Source: UBA1563 sp041667115 (GTDB taxonomy: Bacteria > Bacteroidota > Ignavibacteria > Ignavibacteriales > Ignavibacteriaceae). From it: a stretch of DNA of 23,550 nucleotides. Position numbers and translations under genes: made by a program. The notes under the pieces were generated by a model. That model searched no databases. It saw only the letters and a program-made list of their open reading frames with translations, and was not told the DNA's origin. The first letter of the stretch is position 1; every line of letters begins with the position of its first letter. Where the stretch lies: contig JBAYFO010000057.1 of NCBI GenBank assembly GCA_041667115.1, forward strand, positions 1 to 23,550, given 5' to 3'. This document shows positions 15,993 through 23,231 of the stretch, piece by piece.

Positions 15993-16135
15993 ATGCCTAT
16001 GGCATTTTATTCAATTTTTTCTTTCTTTTCTACCAATATTTCATCCCCAAGGGGATGAAGAAATATTAATCCCGGTAGGGATTTAATATTGGTAGAATAA
16101 TAAATGATAGAAGCAAAGAAAATCCCTTTAGGGAT
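15993..16135. repeat. Palindrome cluster with 13-bp terminal inverted repeats
   Basis: The core runs 16028-16097 and is bounded by a perfect inverted repeat, TTCTACCAATATT and AATATTGGTAGAA. Inside are TTCATCCCC-AA-GGGGATGAA (16040-16059) and AATCCC-GGTA-GGGATT (16068-16083). Outside lie ATGCC-TAT-GGCAT (15993-16005) and ATCCC-TTTA-GGGAT (16122-16135). The shared CCC/GGG words suggest one family of REP-like units, distinct from that at 9141-9279. No transposase is nearby. Confidence 0.75.
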
Positions 16136-16221
16136 GATATATAAAACTCTTTTTTATAAACTCCCTTTTATTTCTAAGATATCAAGTCAGAAAGCTCGTT
16201 TTCTTCTAAAAAGCCCTAAAA

Positions 16222-16584
16222 ACGCATTTACTAAATCTAAAAACGCGTTTTTCAAATCTATAAACGCGTTCCGGAAAACTTTAAATGCGTTCCAAAAAAC
16301 TTCAAACGCGTTCTAAGAAACTTTAAATGCATTCCAGAAATCTTCAAATGCATTCTAGAAAACTTCAAACGCGTATAAAGAAACTTAAAACGCTTCAAAG
16401 AAAACTTCAAACGCGTATGAAGAAACTTCAAACGCATTATTAAAATCTTCAAACACATTTTAAGAAACTTTAAATGGGTCGAAGAAATCTTCAACTACAT
16501 CCTAAAAATCTTAAACCGCGAATAAAAAAACTTTAACAGCAGCTAAGAAATCTTTGACCGCGTTTTTAGAAATTAAAACCGGTC
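16222..16584. repeat. Phase-locked 21-nt tandem array B (about 18 units)
   Basis: The unit is roughly TCAAACGCGTTCTAAGAAACT. A palindromic hexamer of the form A(C/T)GC(A/G)T starts at 16222, 16243, 16264, 16285, 16306, 16327, 16348, 16369, 16390, 16411 and 16432, every step exactly 21 nt. Weaker versions keep the register at 16453, 16474, 16495, 16516, 16537, 16558 and 16579. No indel is seen in about 360 bases although many bases differ. Open frames on both strands (minus 16258-16494, plus up to 16316) follow from the period being a multiple of three and are interrupted within the array, so I do not call a gene. Confidence 0.9.
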
Positions 16585-16750
16585 TTCGGAAATGCAGTAA
16601 AGGGTTCTGGAAAATCGGGGGAATAGAATTATTTAAAGAGCAATGAGCATTGTCTCTGCCTGTCAATTTCCATAGAAATGTTCGTAAGGTTAAATCCCTT
16701 GCTAAAAAATGTATTATTCTCTAAGTTGCACATGAAAAACAAGGTTTAAA

Positions 16751-16996
16751 ATGAACACAAGTTACCAGGCAATAATAAGTGACGGGAAAATCCATTGGAT
16801 TGATTTGCCGGCTGATACTTTTTTATCAAAAAAAGAGTTGAAAGTAAAAGTGGAGATAGTTGAAGATTCAACAAAAAGAAAAAAGTTGATGATAAAAGCT
16901 TTGGAAGACCTTGCCGCAATTGGTGGGATTTCTTCAATCGTTGATCCTATCGCCTGGCAAAAAGATCAGAGAAAAGATAGAGAAATTATCCAGTAA
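16751..16996 (+). CDS. Antitoxin-like small protein, toxin partner absent
   Basis: This 81-residue protein has a beta-rich N-terminal half (YQAIISDGKIHWIDLP...KVKVEIVE) and a C-terminal helix plus tail, KALEDLAAIGG...DPIAWQKDQRKDRE. The DP-x-x-W-Q-x-x-x-R-x-D-R tail recalls small proteins that accompany PIN-domain (VapC-like) toxins; this is from memory of the family, not a search. No PIN gene follows: the next 115 bases contain no extended open frame. The ATG is preceded by ACAAGG about 10 bases upstream. The next genes are an MNT/HEPN pair, a different type of toxin-antitoxin module. It could be an orphan antitoxin or a remnant. Confidence 0.65.
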   Translation: MNTSYQAIISDGKIHWIDLPADTFLSKKELKVKVEIVEDSTKRKKLMIKALEDLAAIGGISSIVDPIAWQKDQRKDREIIQ

Positions 16997-17111
16997 TTTT
17001 ATAGGATCTTTCTTGTTAATGACCGGAATGGTTCGCGCGATTTATAATTGCCATATCAAAAAGTAATTGCGTTGAGAAGATTTATTATAATATATCAAAG
17101 ATTTTAAATAG

Positions 17112-17426
17112 ATGTTAACTCCAAAAGATATAGAATTTATAAAAGAAAAATTAGCTGAGAAATTCAAACCTGAAAATATTATTCTCTTTGGATCCCAGGC
17201 AAGGATGGATTCCGATAAAAACAGCGATATCGATTTGCTTGTAATAACCAACCCGAACGGCAACAGACGAAAGTTAATGGTTGAGATGGATAGAGCTTTA
17301 AAAGGATTAAATTATTCCAGGGATATAATAATTCTTTCGCCGGCTGAATATGAAAAAGATAAATTGATAGCCGGAACAATCGCCCGCTATGCGTTCAGAG
17401 AGGGAAAAATTATTTATGGCACCTAA
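17112..17426 (+). CDS. MNT-type nucleotidyltransferase domain protein
   Basis: This 104-residue protein is a minimal nucleotidyltransferase. It shows the GS motif at G27-S28 (FGSQAR), the metal-binding D39 and D41 in SDIDLLV, and the third acidic residue D71 in SRDIIIL, so the active site looks complete. Proteins of this type pair with HEPN proteins. In the studied MntA/HepT modules the MNT protein is the antitoxin and AMPylates the HEPN toxin. The partner gene overlaps its 3' end by 11 bases. The ribosome-binding site is weak. It is common in genomes with many toxin-antitoxin loci. Confidence 0.9.
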   Translation: MLTPKDIEFIKEKLAEKFKPENIILFGSQARMDSDKNSDIDLLVITNPNGNRRKLMVEMDRALKGLNYSRDIIILSPAEYEKDKLIAGTIARYAFREGKIIYGT

Positions 17427-17817
17427 CGAAGATATAATTCATAATGTAAAAAAATGGATTAATTATGCCGAAGAAGATCTGCGACTTGCTAAACATAGTT
17501 TAACCTTAGAAAGCGGCTGCCCTTTCCGTTTAACAGCTTATCATGCGCAACAATGTGCAGAAAAATACTTAAAAGCTTTGTTAGTATTTCATCAAATAGA
17601 TTTTCCTTATACCCATAGCATTACAAGGTTATTGGAAATTTGTTCTGGAATAATAAATACAAATGAATTGACTGAAGCTGAAATATTAACTCCTTTTGCA
17701 ATTACTACGCGCTACCCGGGTGAAGATGAAGAAGTAACAAAAGAAGAAGCTCTTGATGCAATTAGAATTGCTGATCTGGTAAAAGAAAAAGTCATCCTTC
17801 AATTAAAGTTAACTTAA
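17416..17817 (+). CDS. HEPN domain protein (partner of the MNT protein)
   Basis: The protein has 133 residues from the ATG at 17416, preferred over an in-frame ATG at 17389 because GAGAGGG lies upstream and the family begins there. It is an all-helical HEPN domain of the PF05168 type: WINYAEEDLRLAKHSL, then RLTAYHAQQCAEKYLKALL, then THSITRLL and TTRYPGEDEEVT. An R-x4-H motif is present (R38 to H43), the arrangement linked to RNase activity in HEPN toxins. It lacks the tyrosine two residues after the histidine that is the AMPylation site in HepT, so HepT-like regulation is not assured. The gene overlaps the MNT gene by 11 bases. Its stop overlaps that of the convergent aminotransferase gene (17814-17817). 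Confidence 0.9.
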   Translation: MAPNEDIIHNVKKWINYAEEDLRLAKHSLTLESGCPFRLTAYHAQQCAEKYLKALLVFHQIDFPYTHSITRLLEICSGIINTNELTEAEILTPFAITTRYPGEDEEVTKEEALDAIRIADLVKEKVILQLKLT

Positions 17818-19013
17818 CTGTTCAAAAACTTCTTATAAAACGCGCCGATATTATTATAAGCCTTCGTCAGAATTTCTTCATTCGGTAAAAAGACAACTCT
17901 AAAGTGCTGCGTTCCGGGAAGTTGCCCAAACCCGCTTCCGTGTACCACAACTACTCCGGTTTCTTCTAACAAACCTTTTACAAAATCAATGTCGGGTTTA
18001 TTTGTATGCAATTTCGGAAAAGCATAAAACGCTCCTTCCGGTTTTACGCATGAGATTCCGGGAATCGCATTCAGCATATCGAAAGTTAAATCTCTTCTTT
18101 TTGTAAGTTTCGCCATCGCGGTTGTTAAATGAGATTGGTCTTGCTCTAACGCGGCAACTAATCCATATTGTTCCGGATGATTTGCGGAAAGTCTTGCACG
18201 AAGAATTTTGTTTATGGCTTCTATGTATTGGCGTAAGTTTTCATCCTTCCCGCTTATAATTCCCCACCCGATACGGAAACCGGGAACCATATAATTTTTC
18301 GAAAGCCCGCCAAACGTAATGCACGAAACATCTTTATTAAGAGAACCAATCGAAATGTGTTTCTTTCCGTCGAACAAAAGTTTATCGTAGATTTCATCGG
18401 CAAAGATTACAAGATTATGCTCAAGCGCAAGCTTTACAATTTCTTCCAATATTTCTGTTGAGTAAAGCGAACCGGTAGGATTATTCGGGTTAATCAACAC
18501 AATGGCTTTTGTCTTATCGTTAATTTTTTTCTTGATATCGTTGATATCCGGCTGCCAATTATTTTCTTCATCAAGATAATAAGGATTTTCATACGCCTGC
18601 AGTTTGCTTTGAATTGCAGTGTACAAAGGATAACCGGGAGTTGGAGTTAAAACATTTTCGCCTTCATTTACCAACGCGGTTAAACAAATATCTATAGCTT
18701 CGCTTGCACCGGTAGTAACAAAGATATCGAGAATATTTTCAATTCCTTTTTTGTTTCCTTCTTTTCTGATTGCTTCAACGGCTTCTTTAATTCCCGAAGA
18801 GGGAGAATAGCCGTTTTTGTTTTTTAGCATTGCCTGGTAAGTTGCTTCAACAAGATGTTTCGGCGGTTCAAAATCAAAAAGGTTCGGATCGCCGATATTT
18901 AAGTAGAGCATTTCCTTGCCGGTCTTTGCAACTTCATTTGCAAGCACAACAATGTCTCTAACCGCATAGGTTATATTTTCTGTTCGTTTAGCAGGGATTA
19001 TTTTTGATAACAT
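17814..19013 (-). CDS. alaA: Class I/II PLP aminotransferase, AlaA-like
   Basis: This 399-residue enzyme closely follows the AlaA alanine transaminase pattern (pyruvate/glutamate to alanine/2-oxoglutarate). Motifs seen are LNIGDPN near 38-44, NPNNPTG at 175-181, the cofactor-contacting ADEIYDK with D206 and Y209, and the PLP lysine K239 in FGGLSKNYMVPGFRIGWG. The C-terminal substrate-carboxylate arginine is in QHFRVVF. It is cytoplasmic. It lies 28 bases after the zinc-finger gene with no terminator between, so it may be the last gene of the ptsN-hisS-lgt-rlmB transcript. The ribosome-binding site is weak. Exact amino-acid specificity is inferred. Confidence 0.9.
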   Translation of the reverse strand: MLSKIIPAKRTENITYAVRDIVVLANEVAKTGKEMLYLNIGDPNLFDFEPPKHLVEATYQAMLKNKNGYSPSSGIKEAVEAIRKEGNKKGIENILDIFVTTGASEAIDICLTALVNEGENVLTPTPGYPLYTAIQSKLQAYENPYYLDEENNWQPDINDIKKKINDKTKAIVLINPNNPTGSLYSTEILEEIVKLALEHNLVIFADEIYDKLLFDGKKHISIGSLNKDVSCITFGGLSKNYMVPGFRIGWGIISGKDENLRQYIEAINKILRARLSANHPEQYGLVAALEQDQSHLTTAMAKLTKRRDLTFDMLNAIPGISCVKPEGAFYAFPKLHTNKPDIDFVKGLLEETGVVVVHGSGFGQLPGTQHFRVVFLPNEEILTKAYNNIGAFYKKFLNS

Positions 19014-19041
19014 TAAAATACTTTCTTGGTTTATAATTTAA

Positions 19042-19266
19042 TTATGCAGCAAAATTTAGAACTTCAACTTGAGAATTCTTTTTTATGCTTTGTTCAGCTT
19101 CTTGTAAAACTTTTGCTGAAATTTCTTCGCTGAGATAACTCTCTCCACAATTTTCACAAATTTCTGCGGGAATATTTTTTACAACGATAATTACTTCTTT
19201 TCTTTGAAACGATACGGAGGTTAAACCATTTTTTGTTTCTCCATTCTTACAAATCACACATTTCAT
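19042..19266 (-). CDS. YgiT-type zinc-finger protein (antitoxin-like), partner absent
   Basis: The protein has 74 residues from the ATG at 19266. It carries two CxxC knuckles, CVICK near the start and CENC about 35 residues on, around the middle motif VVKNIPAEICENCGESYL, which is the signature of the YgiT/MqsA N-terminal zinc-finger family. These are usually antitoxins encoded beside a small DUF4258 or MqsR-like toxin. No toxin gene is found on either side: upstream is rlmB and downstream the aminotransferase. The helix-turn-helix of full MqsA is also missing. The frame stays open upstream to 19422, but that part (LQDCKIERLHDCMF) translates AT-rich low-complexity DNA overlapping rlmB, so the inner ATG is preferred; an ATG at 19293 is another option. 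Confidence 0.8.
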   Translation of the reverse strand: MKCVICKNGETKNGLTSVSFQRKEVIIVVKNIPAEICENCGESYLSEEISAKVLQEAEQSIKKNSQVEVLNFAA

Positions 19267-19366
19267 TTTTTTCCAAGTTATAAAATCTTCCATCCAAATA
19301 TCGAAAGAAAATTTAAATTTTACAGATAACCGCGACAAAGAATTGAACATGCAATCATGCAATCTT

Positions 19367-20101
19367 TCAATTTTGCAATCTTGTAATATTAAACAACAAC
19401 ACACCCGTCGCAACCGAAACATTCAGCGATTGCACTTTTCCTTTCATCGGAATCTTTACAAGAAAGTCACACTGATCCGCTACAAGTTTCCGCATTCCTT
19501 TTTCTTCATTCCCCACTATCAACGCTGATGGGAAATTATAATCGATCTCATCATAAAACTTTGAATTGTTCAACGTTGAACCGATGATCCAGAATCCGTT
19601 CTCCTTCAACTCTTGAATTGCCTGCACAACATTTCCAACCTGGCAAATCTTTAAATGATTCACCGCACCGGCTGAAGTTTTCATCACGGTTTCATTTATC
19701 GGCGCGGAATTAAATTTGGTAAGAATAATACCGTCAACACCGGCGCATTCTGCAGTACGTAAAATTGCACCGAGATTGTGGGTGTCTTGAATCGAATCAA
19801 TTACGAGTAACAAAGGAAATTTGTTCGCCGGAATTTTTTTCGCCAGATCAATAATTTCTTTTATGCCGAAATAGGATACTTCCGATCCAACTGCAACAAC
19901 GCCTTGCGCATTCACATCTTTTACCAGCGATTGATATTTTTCCAACTTTATCTGCGAACATTTTATATCCCGCTTTGTACAAGCTACGCGTATTGCATCG
20001 ATGATCGGTCCTTGTTGACCGAAAAGGATAAAAACACTTTCAAGTTTTTCATCAGAGTTTATTGCGTCAAGAACGGGCTTGCGCCCAACGATCAATTTCA
20101 T
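19367..20101 (-). CDS. rlmB: 23S rRNA 2'-O-methyltransferase RlmB-like (SPOUT)
   Basis: This 244-residue TrmH-family methyltransferase starts with the substrate-binding domain (MKLIVGRKPVLDAI...) and continues with the knotted SPOUT domain. The three motifs are seen: DTHNLGAILRTAECAGVDG, IVGNEEKGM, and IPMKGKVQSLNVSVATGVLL. In E. coli RlmB methylates G2251 in the peptidyl-transferase centre. The start ATGA overlaps the lgt stop, so translation is probably coupled. Its last few residues (RLQN) run into AT-rich repeated CAAT-type words that continue beyond the stop. RlmB rather than another TrmH paralogue is likely but not certain. Confidence 0.9.
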   Translation of the reverse strand: MKLIVGRKPVLDAINSDEKLESVFILFGQQGPIIDAIRVACTKRDIKCSQIKLEKYQSLVKDVNAQGVVAVGSEVSYFGIKEIIDLAKKIPANKFPLLLVIDSIQDTHNLGAILRTAECAGVDGIILTKFNSAPINETVMKTSAGAVNHLKICQVGNVVQAIQELKENGFWIIGSTLNNSKFYDEIDYNFPSALIVGNEEKGMRKLVADQCDFLVKIPMKGKVQSLNVSVATGVLLFNITRLQN

Positions 20102-20961
20102 TTTGCTTTTTGTTTTGGTGAAGATTGTTTTATTGCCGCCGGTTCAAATTTAACTTTGTCCGGGAATTTGTTAATCAAATAAATTCCAACTATTCCAACA
20201 ATAATCAAAGCAATAGAAATAACTTGAGCTTCCGATAATCCAAAAAGGATCAGCGGATTAAGCCGGATAAATTCAACAAAAAATCTTGCAATGCCCGAAA
20301 AGATCAGATAGATCATAAATAAAATGCCGGTAGGATATTCTTTTTTCCTAAGCCGCCAGAGAATGTAAAAGATGATTACGCCAACGATGAATTCATATAT
20401 CGGGGTTGGATGAAGCGGTGTATTATTTGGAACAATTCCGTTCGGAAAACTTTTTGCGATTTCGCTTCCTTGAAACATCAACGAGGGTTTTACTATTCCA
20501 TTCTCATAGTTCACGCCCCAGGGTAAAGAAGTTGGAATTCCATAATCACCATCACCCGCCAAATGACATCCTATTCTTCCGATTCCATACGCAAGTGCAA
20601 GCGAAGGAGCAGCTGCATCTGCAATATAGAGAAAAGGTGTTTTGTGTCGCCTTAGATAAATCGCTATCGCAATTATCGCAAGGATCAACCCGCCGTAGAA
20701 AGTTAATCCGCCGGCAGAAAAAATCTGCCCGAACGGATCAGCAAGAAAGTCGTTCCAATTTTCAAGTAAGCTAAAAAGTTTACTTCCCGCTATTCCAAAA
20801 ATAATTGCCAGCAGTGTTACTTGCGATGCAATGTTTGCGTCGAGTCCTTTTCTTTCAACTTCTTTGGTTAAAATATAGCTTGACACAATAAAAGAAACGG
20901 CAAGCATAAAACCGTAGCTGTAAACTGTGAGTGGTCCAAGTTTTAATAATTCAGGGTACAT
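20098..20961 (-). CDS. lgt: Prolipoprotein diacylglyceryl transferase
   Basis: This 287-residue polytopic inner-membrane enzyme transfers diacylglycerol from phosphatidylglycerol to the lipobox cysteine of prolipoproteins. About seven hydrophobic helices are visible. Family marks are the N-terminal VYSYGFMLAVSF, GGLTFYGGLI, the signature region GRIGCHLAGDGDYGIPT, HPTPIYE, and the C-terminal FSGIARFFVEFIR. The signature has C-H-L-A-G-D-G where E. coli has N-F-I-N-x-E, a variant I associate with Bacteroidota. A basic tail after the last helix is extra. It would process the lipoproteins encoded at 9602 and 11525. It lies 9 bases after the 169-aa gene and overlaps rlmB by 4. Confidence 0.96.
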   Translation of the reverse strand: MYPELLKLGPLTVYSYGFMLAVSFIVSSYILTKEVERKGLDANIASQVTLLAIIFGIAGSKLFSLLENWNDFLADPFGQIFSAGGLTFYGGLILAIIAIAIYLRRHKTPFLYIADAAAPSLALAYGIGRIGCHLAGDGDYGIPTSLPWGVNYENGIVKPSLMFQGSEIAKSFPNGIVPNNTPLHPTPIYEFIVGVIIFYILWRLRKKEYPTGILFMIYLIFSGIARFFVEFIRLNPLILFGLSEAQVISIALIIVGIVGIYLINKFPDKVKFEPAAIKQSSPKQKAK

Positions 20962-20970
20962 ACAATACTT

Positions 20971-21480
20971 TTATTTAAATGAAAATAACTCGGTTGGAAC
21001 TTCAAACCTGGTAAATATCCGGTTGTTTTTTTTCTTCAACAAACTTGTTTCTGTTAATTTAATTTCTTTTTTATAAATATTAAAATCAAACATTCCGCTG
21101 TTAATGCTTCCATCTTGCTTAATTACATTGATGGCATATTTCCCGAATAGGTCATCAAATAATAATTCGGTTGTTGCCGGGTTAGGAGAAACATAATAAG
21201 ATTGACGGGTATTTAAACCGAGAATGCTGATATCGATAGCATTTTTCCCTTTTTGAACATCCACCGATATTTCATATGATAAACTTGTAAATAGTTTTAC
21301 GGTCGATAACGTAACAACTGAAAATTGTTTTTTCAATACAGCATCATATTTGAAAAACACATTTACGACATATTCAACAAGACTATCTTTTTTTTTCGGA
21401 GTAGTGTCTTTTAGTTTCGGAATAGTTTTCTTTCGCGATTTTGAAATCTTTGGCATTTCTTCAAGTTTCCGTAAAGGCAT
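20971..21480 (-). CDS. Unknown protein encoded between hisS and lgt
   Basis: I do not recognise this 169-residue protein. Residues 1-33 are strongly basic (SRKKTIPKLK, TTPKKKD) with no signal peptide or membrane helix. Residues 35-165 look beta-rich, with alternating hydrophobic residues (YVVNVFFKYD, YEISVDVQKGKNAIDISILG, KYAINVIKQDGS). It is likely cytoplasmic, perhaps nucleic-acid or ribosome associated given the basic arm; that is inference. The ATG directly follows the hisS stop (TAA then ATG). A perfect AGGAGG lies inside the end of hisS, so strong translation is expected. lgt follows 9 bases later. Confidence 0.85.
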   Translation of the reverse strand: MPLRKLEEMPKISKSRKKTIPKLKDTTPKKKDSLVEYVVNVFFKYDAVLKKQFSVVTLSTVKLFTSLSYEISVDVQKGKNAIDISILGLNTRQSYYVSPNPATTELLFDDLFGKYAINVIKQDGSINSGMFDFNIYKKEIKLTETSLLKKKNNRIFTRFEVPTELFSFK

Positions 21481-22743
21481 TTATCCTCCTGCCGATAATA
21501 AAATTTCTTTACCCGCATCTTCCAGCGGTACTACTTGTTGCGAACTTGTCGTCATATTTTTTATAACAATTTTATTTTCCGAGAATTCTTCTCCGCCAAA
21601 CAGTGCTACGAATTTTGCTTGTAATTTATTTGCTTCACGCATTTGTGCTTTAACACTGCGCGAAAGATAATCAATCTCTACCTTAAAATGCTTTTTCCGC
21701 AAAGTATTTGCGAACAAATAATATTCGTTTAACAAATCTTTATTTAAGAGAACTACGTACACATCAAGAGGAGCAATTTCAGGCAAAACTGTTTCTTCAT
21801 TCTGAAGAGCAAGTATAATTCTTTCAATACCCGCGGCAAAACCAACTCCGTAATTTGGAGATCCACCGAGAAGTTCAATTAACCCGTCGTATCTTCCGCC
21901 GCCGCACAGTGCGCTTTGCGATCCGACCTTTCCGCTAACAATTTCAAAAGTTGTTTTTGAATAATAATCTAAACCTCTTACTAAAGATGAATCAATAATA
22001 AACGGGATATTTTCTTTTTGCAAAATATTTTGTACTACTTGAAATTCATCTTTGCTCTCTTCATCTAAAAAATCTATAAGTTTCGGAGCGTCATTCATAA
22101 TAAGATTATCACTCTCGGATTTGCTGTCAAAAATTCTAAGGATATTCTTTTCAAATCTTTTTTTACTCTCTTCAGACAATTCATTTAAGTGAGGTGTTAA
22201 ATATGTTTTTAGAACTTCAAGGTAAGTCTTTCTCGAAGAGGCAATTCCAAGTGAATTAATTTTTACTGTAAGATCTTTTAAACCAAGAGATTTTATAATC
22301 GTGTACGCAAGAATAATTATTTCCGCATCAAGAATCGGCGAAGCGCTTCCCAATACTTCTGCTCCAAACTGATGGAACTGACGAAGCCTTCCCGCTTGCG
22401 GTCTTTCCTGGCGGAACATTGGGGCAATGTAAAATAATTTGTTAAGAGAAAATTGAGAGGCTAAGGAATGTTCTATAAATGCACGGACAACAGAGGCAGT
22501 CATTTCCGGGCGAAGGGTTACGCTGGTTTCACTTCTATCAAGAAACGTATACATCTCTTTACTAACGATGTCGGTCTCTTCACCAATGCTTCTGGAAAAC
22601 AAGGCGGTTTCTTCAAATAAGGGTGTGCGAATTTCTTTGTAGTTAAAGGCTGCAAAAATGTTTTTTACAATAGTTTCAACATGATTCCATTTCCCGATAT
22701 CTTTAGGTAAAATATCTTTTGTACCATAAATTGATTTTAACAT
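21481..22743 (-). CDS. hisS: Histidyl-tRNA synthetase
   Basis: This 420-residue class II aminoacyl-tRNA synthetase attaches histidine to tRNA-His in the cytoplasm. Motif 2 is seen in FRQERPQAGRLRQFHQFG, the histidine-specific loops in GLDYYSKTTFEIV and ALCGGGRYDGL, and motif 3 in GVGFAAGIERI. The C-terminal 90 residues form the anticodon-binding domain (LDVYVVLLN to the end). Length is normal and all motifs are intact. It follows ptsN by 17 bases and is directly followed by the 169-aa gene, so it is in the middle of an operon. Confidence 0.97.
   Translation of the reverse strand: MLKSIYGTKDILPKDIGKWNHVETIVKNIFAAFNYKEIRTPLFEETALFSRSIGEETDIVSKEMYTFLDRSETSVTLRPEMTASVVRAFIEHSLASQFSLNKLFYIAPMFRQERPQAGRLRQFHQFGAEVLGSASPILDAEIIILAYTIIKSLGLKDLTVKINSLGIASSRKTYLEVLKTYLTPHLNELSEESKKRFEKNILRIFDSKSESDNLIMNDAPKLIDFLDEESKDEFQVVQNILQKENIPFIIDSSLVRGLDYYSKTTFEIVSGKVGSQSALCGGGRYDGLIELLGGSPNYGVGFAAGIERIILALQNEETVLPEIAPLDVYVVLLNKDLLNEYYLFANTLRKKHFKVEIDYLSRSVKAQMREANKLQAKFVALFGGEEFSENKIVIKNMTTSSQQVVPLEDAGKEILLSAGG
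21485..21490 (-). promoter_or_regulatory. Perfect Shine-Dalgarno for the 169-aa gene
   Basis: AGGAGG on the minus strand lies 4 bases before the ATG at 21480 and within the last codons of hisS. Most other genes here have weak or partial sites, so this one stands out and fixes the start. Confidence 0.8.
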
Positions 22744-22760
22744 TAAGACAAACCTACAAA

Positions 22761-23231
22761 TTATAAATCAAAATATGTCTCTTCTTCCTCTTTAAAGACG
22801 TGCATGATCTCAGCCTTTGTTGTTGCGGCAACAAGTTTTTCACGCAAGGTGTCTTTAGTCATCATCCTTGAAATTCTACTTAAAAGTTTTATATGTAAAC
22901 TGACCAGATTATCTTTTCCTATTAAAAGAAAAATTAAATAAACCGGTTGAGCATCCAATGCCTGATATTCAATTGGTGTTGAAGATTTTCCAAACGCACA
23001 AAGTATTTCTGTTACTAATTCAGTTTTTCCATGGGGAATTGCAAAACCTTTTCCTACACCGGTTGACATTATTTTTTCCCGCTCAAGAACAGCTTGTCGA
23101 ACTTTTTCAAGATCCTTCACACGCGGATCGCCGATAAACAAATCAATTAATTCATTTATCGCTCCTTCTTTTGTTTCACTTGATAGTTCGGGAATGATGC
23201 AGGATTCATCTAATAAATCTGTTAGTTTCAT
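22761..23231 (-). CDS. ptsN: PTS EIIA-type (nitrogen regulatory PtsN-like) protein
   Basis: The protein has 156 residues from the ATG at 23231. A TTG nine bases upstream would extend it by three residues, but MKLTDLL is the normal N-terminus of the family. It is a single EIIA domain of the fructose/Ntr class: the phosphorylatable histidine is H67 in GFAIPHGKTE, followed by the usual AFGKSSTPIEYQALDAQPVYLIFLLIG strand region and LLSRISRMM. EIIA-Ntr proteins act in regulation (potassium, nitrogen or stress control) through phosphorylation by EI-Ntr and NPr rather than in sugar uptake. No HPr or EI gene is in view. It is the first gene of the hisS-lgt-rlmB train. The 23241-23400 gap upstream should hold its promoter; no clear boxes were found. 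Confidence 0.92.
   Translation of the reverse strand: MKLTDLLDESCIIPELSSETKEGAINELIDLFIGDPRVKDLEKVRQAVLEREKIMSTGVGKGFAIPHGKTELVTEILCAFGKSSTPIEYQALDAQPVYLIFLLIGKDNLVSLHIKLLSRISRMMTKDTLREKLVAATTKAEIMHVFKEEEETYFDL

Noticed and set aside
15800..16069. Plus-strand ORF of 89 codons
   Set aside because: It runs through the palindrome cluster, is low-complexity and Phe-rich, and has no relation to a known protein.
16104..16494. Open frames across array B (plus 16104-16316, minus 16258-16494)
   Set aside because: Same cause. Each covers only part of the array, and stops fall inside repeat units, so they do not follow the extent of the repeat.
16997..17111. Missing PIN-type toxin after the antitoxin-like gene
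   Set aside because: I looked for a PIN start motif in the gap; only a short peptide of about 20 codons is open and it lacks the acidic residues.
20098..20101. Possible frameshift between lgt and rlmB
   Set aside because: The 4-base ATGA overlap is a normal coupled junction and both proteins are complete.
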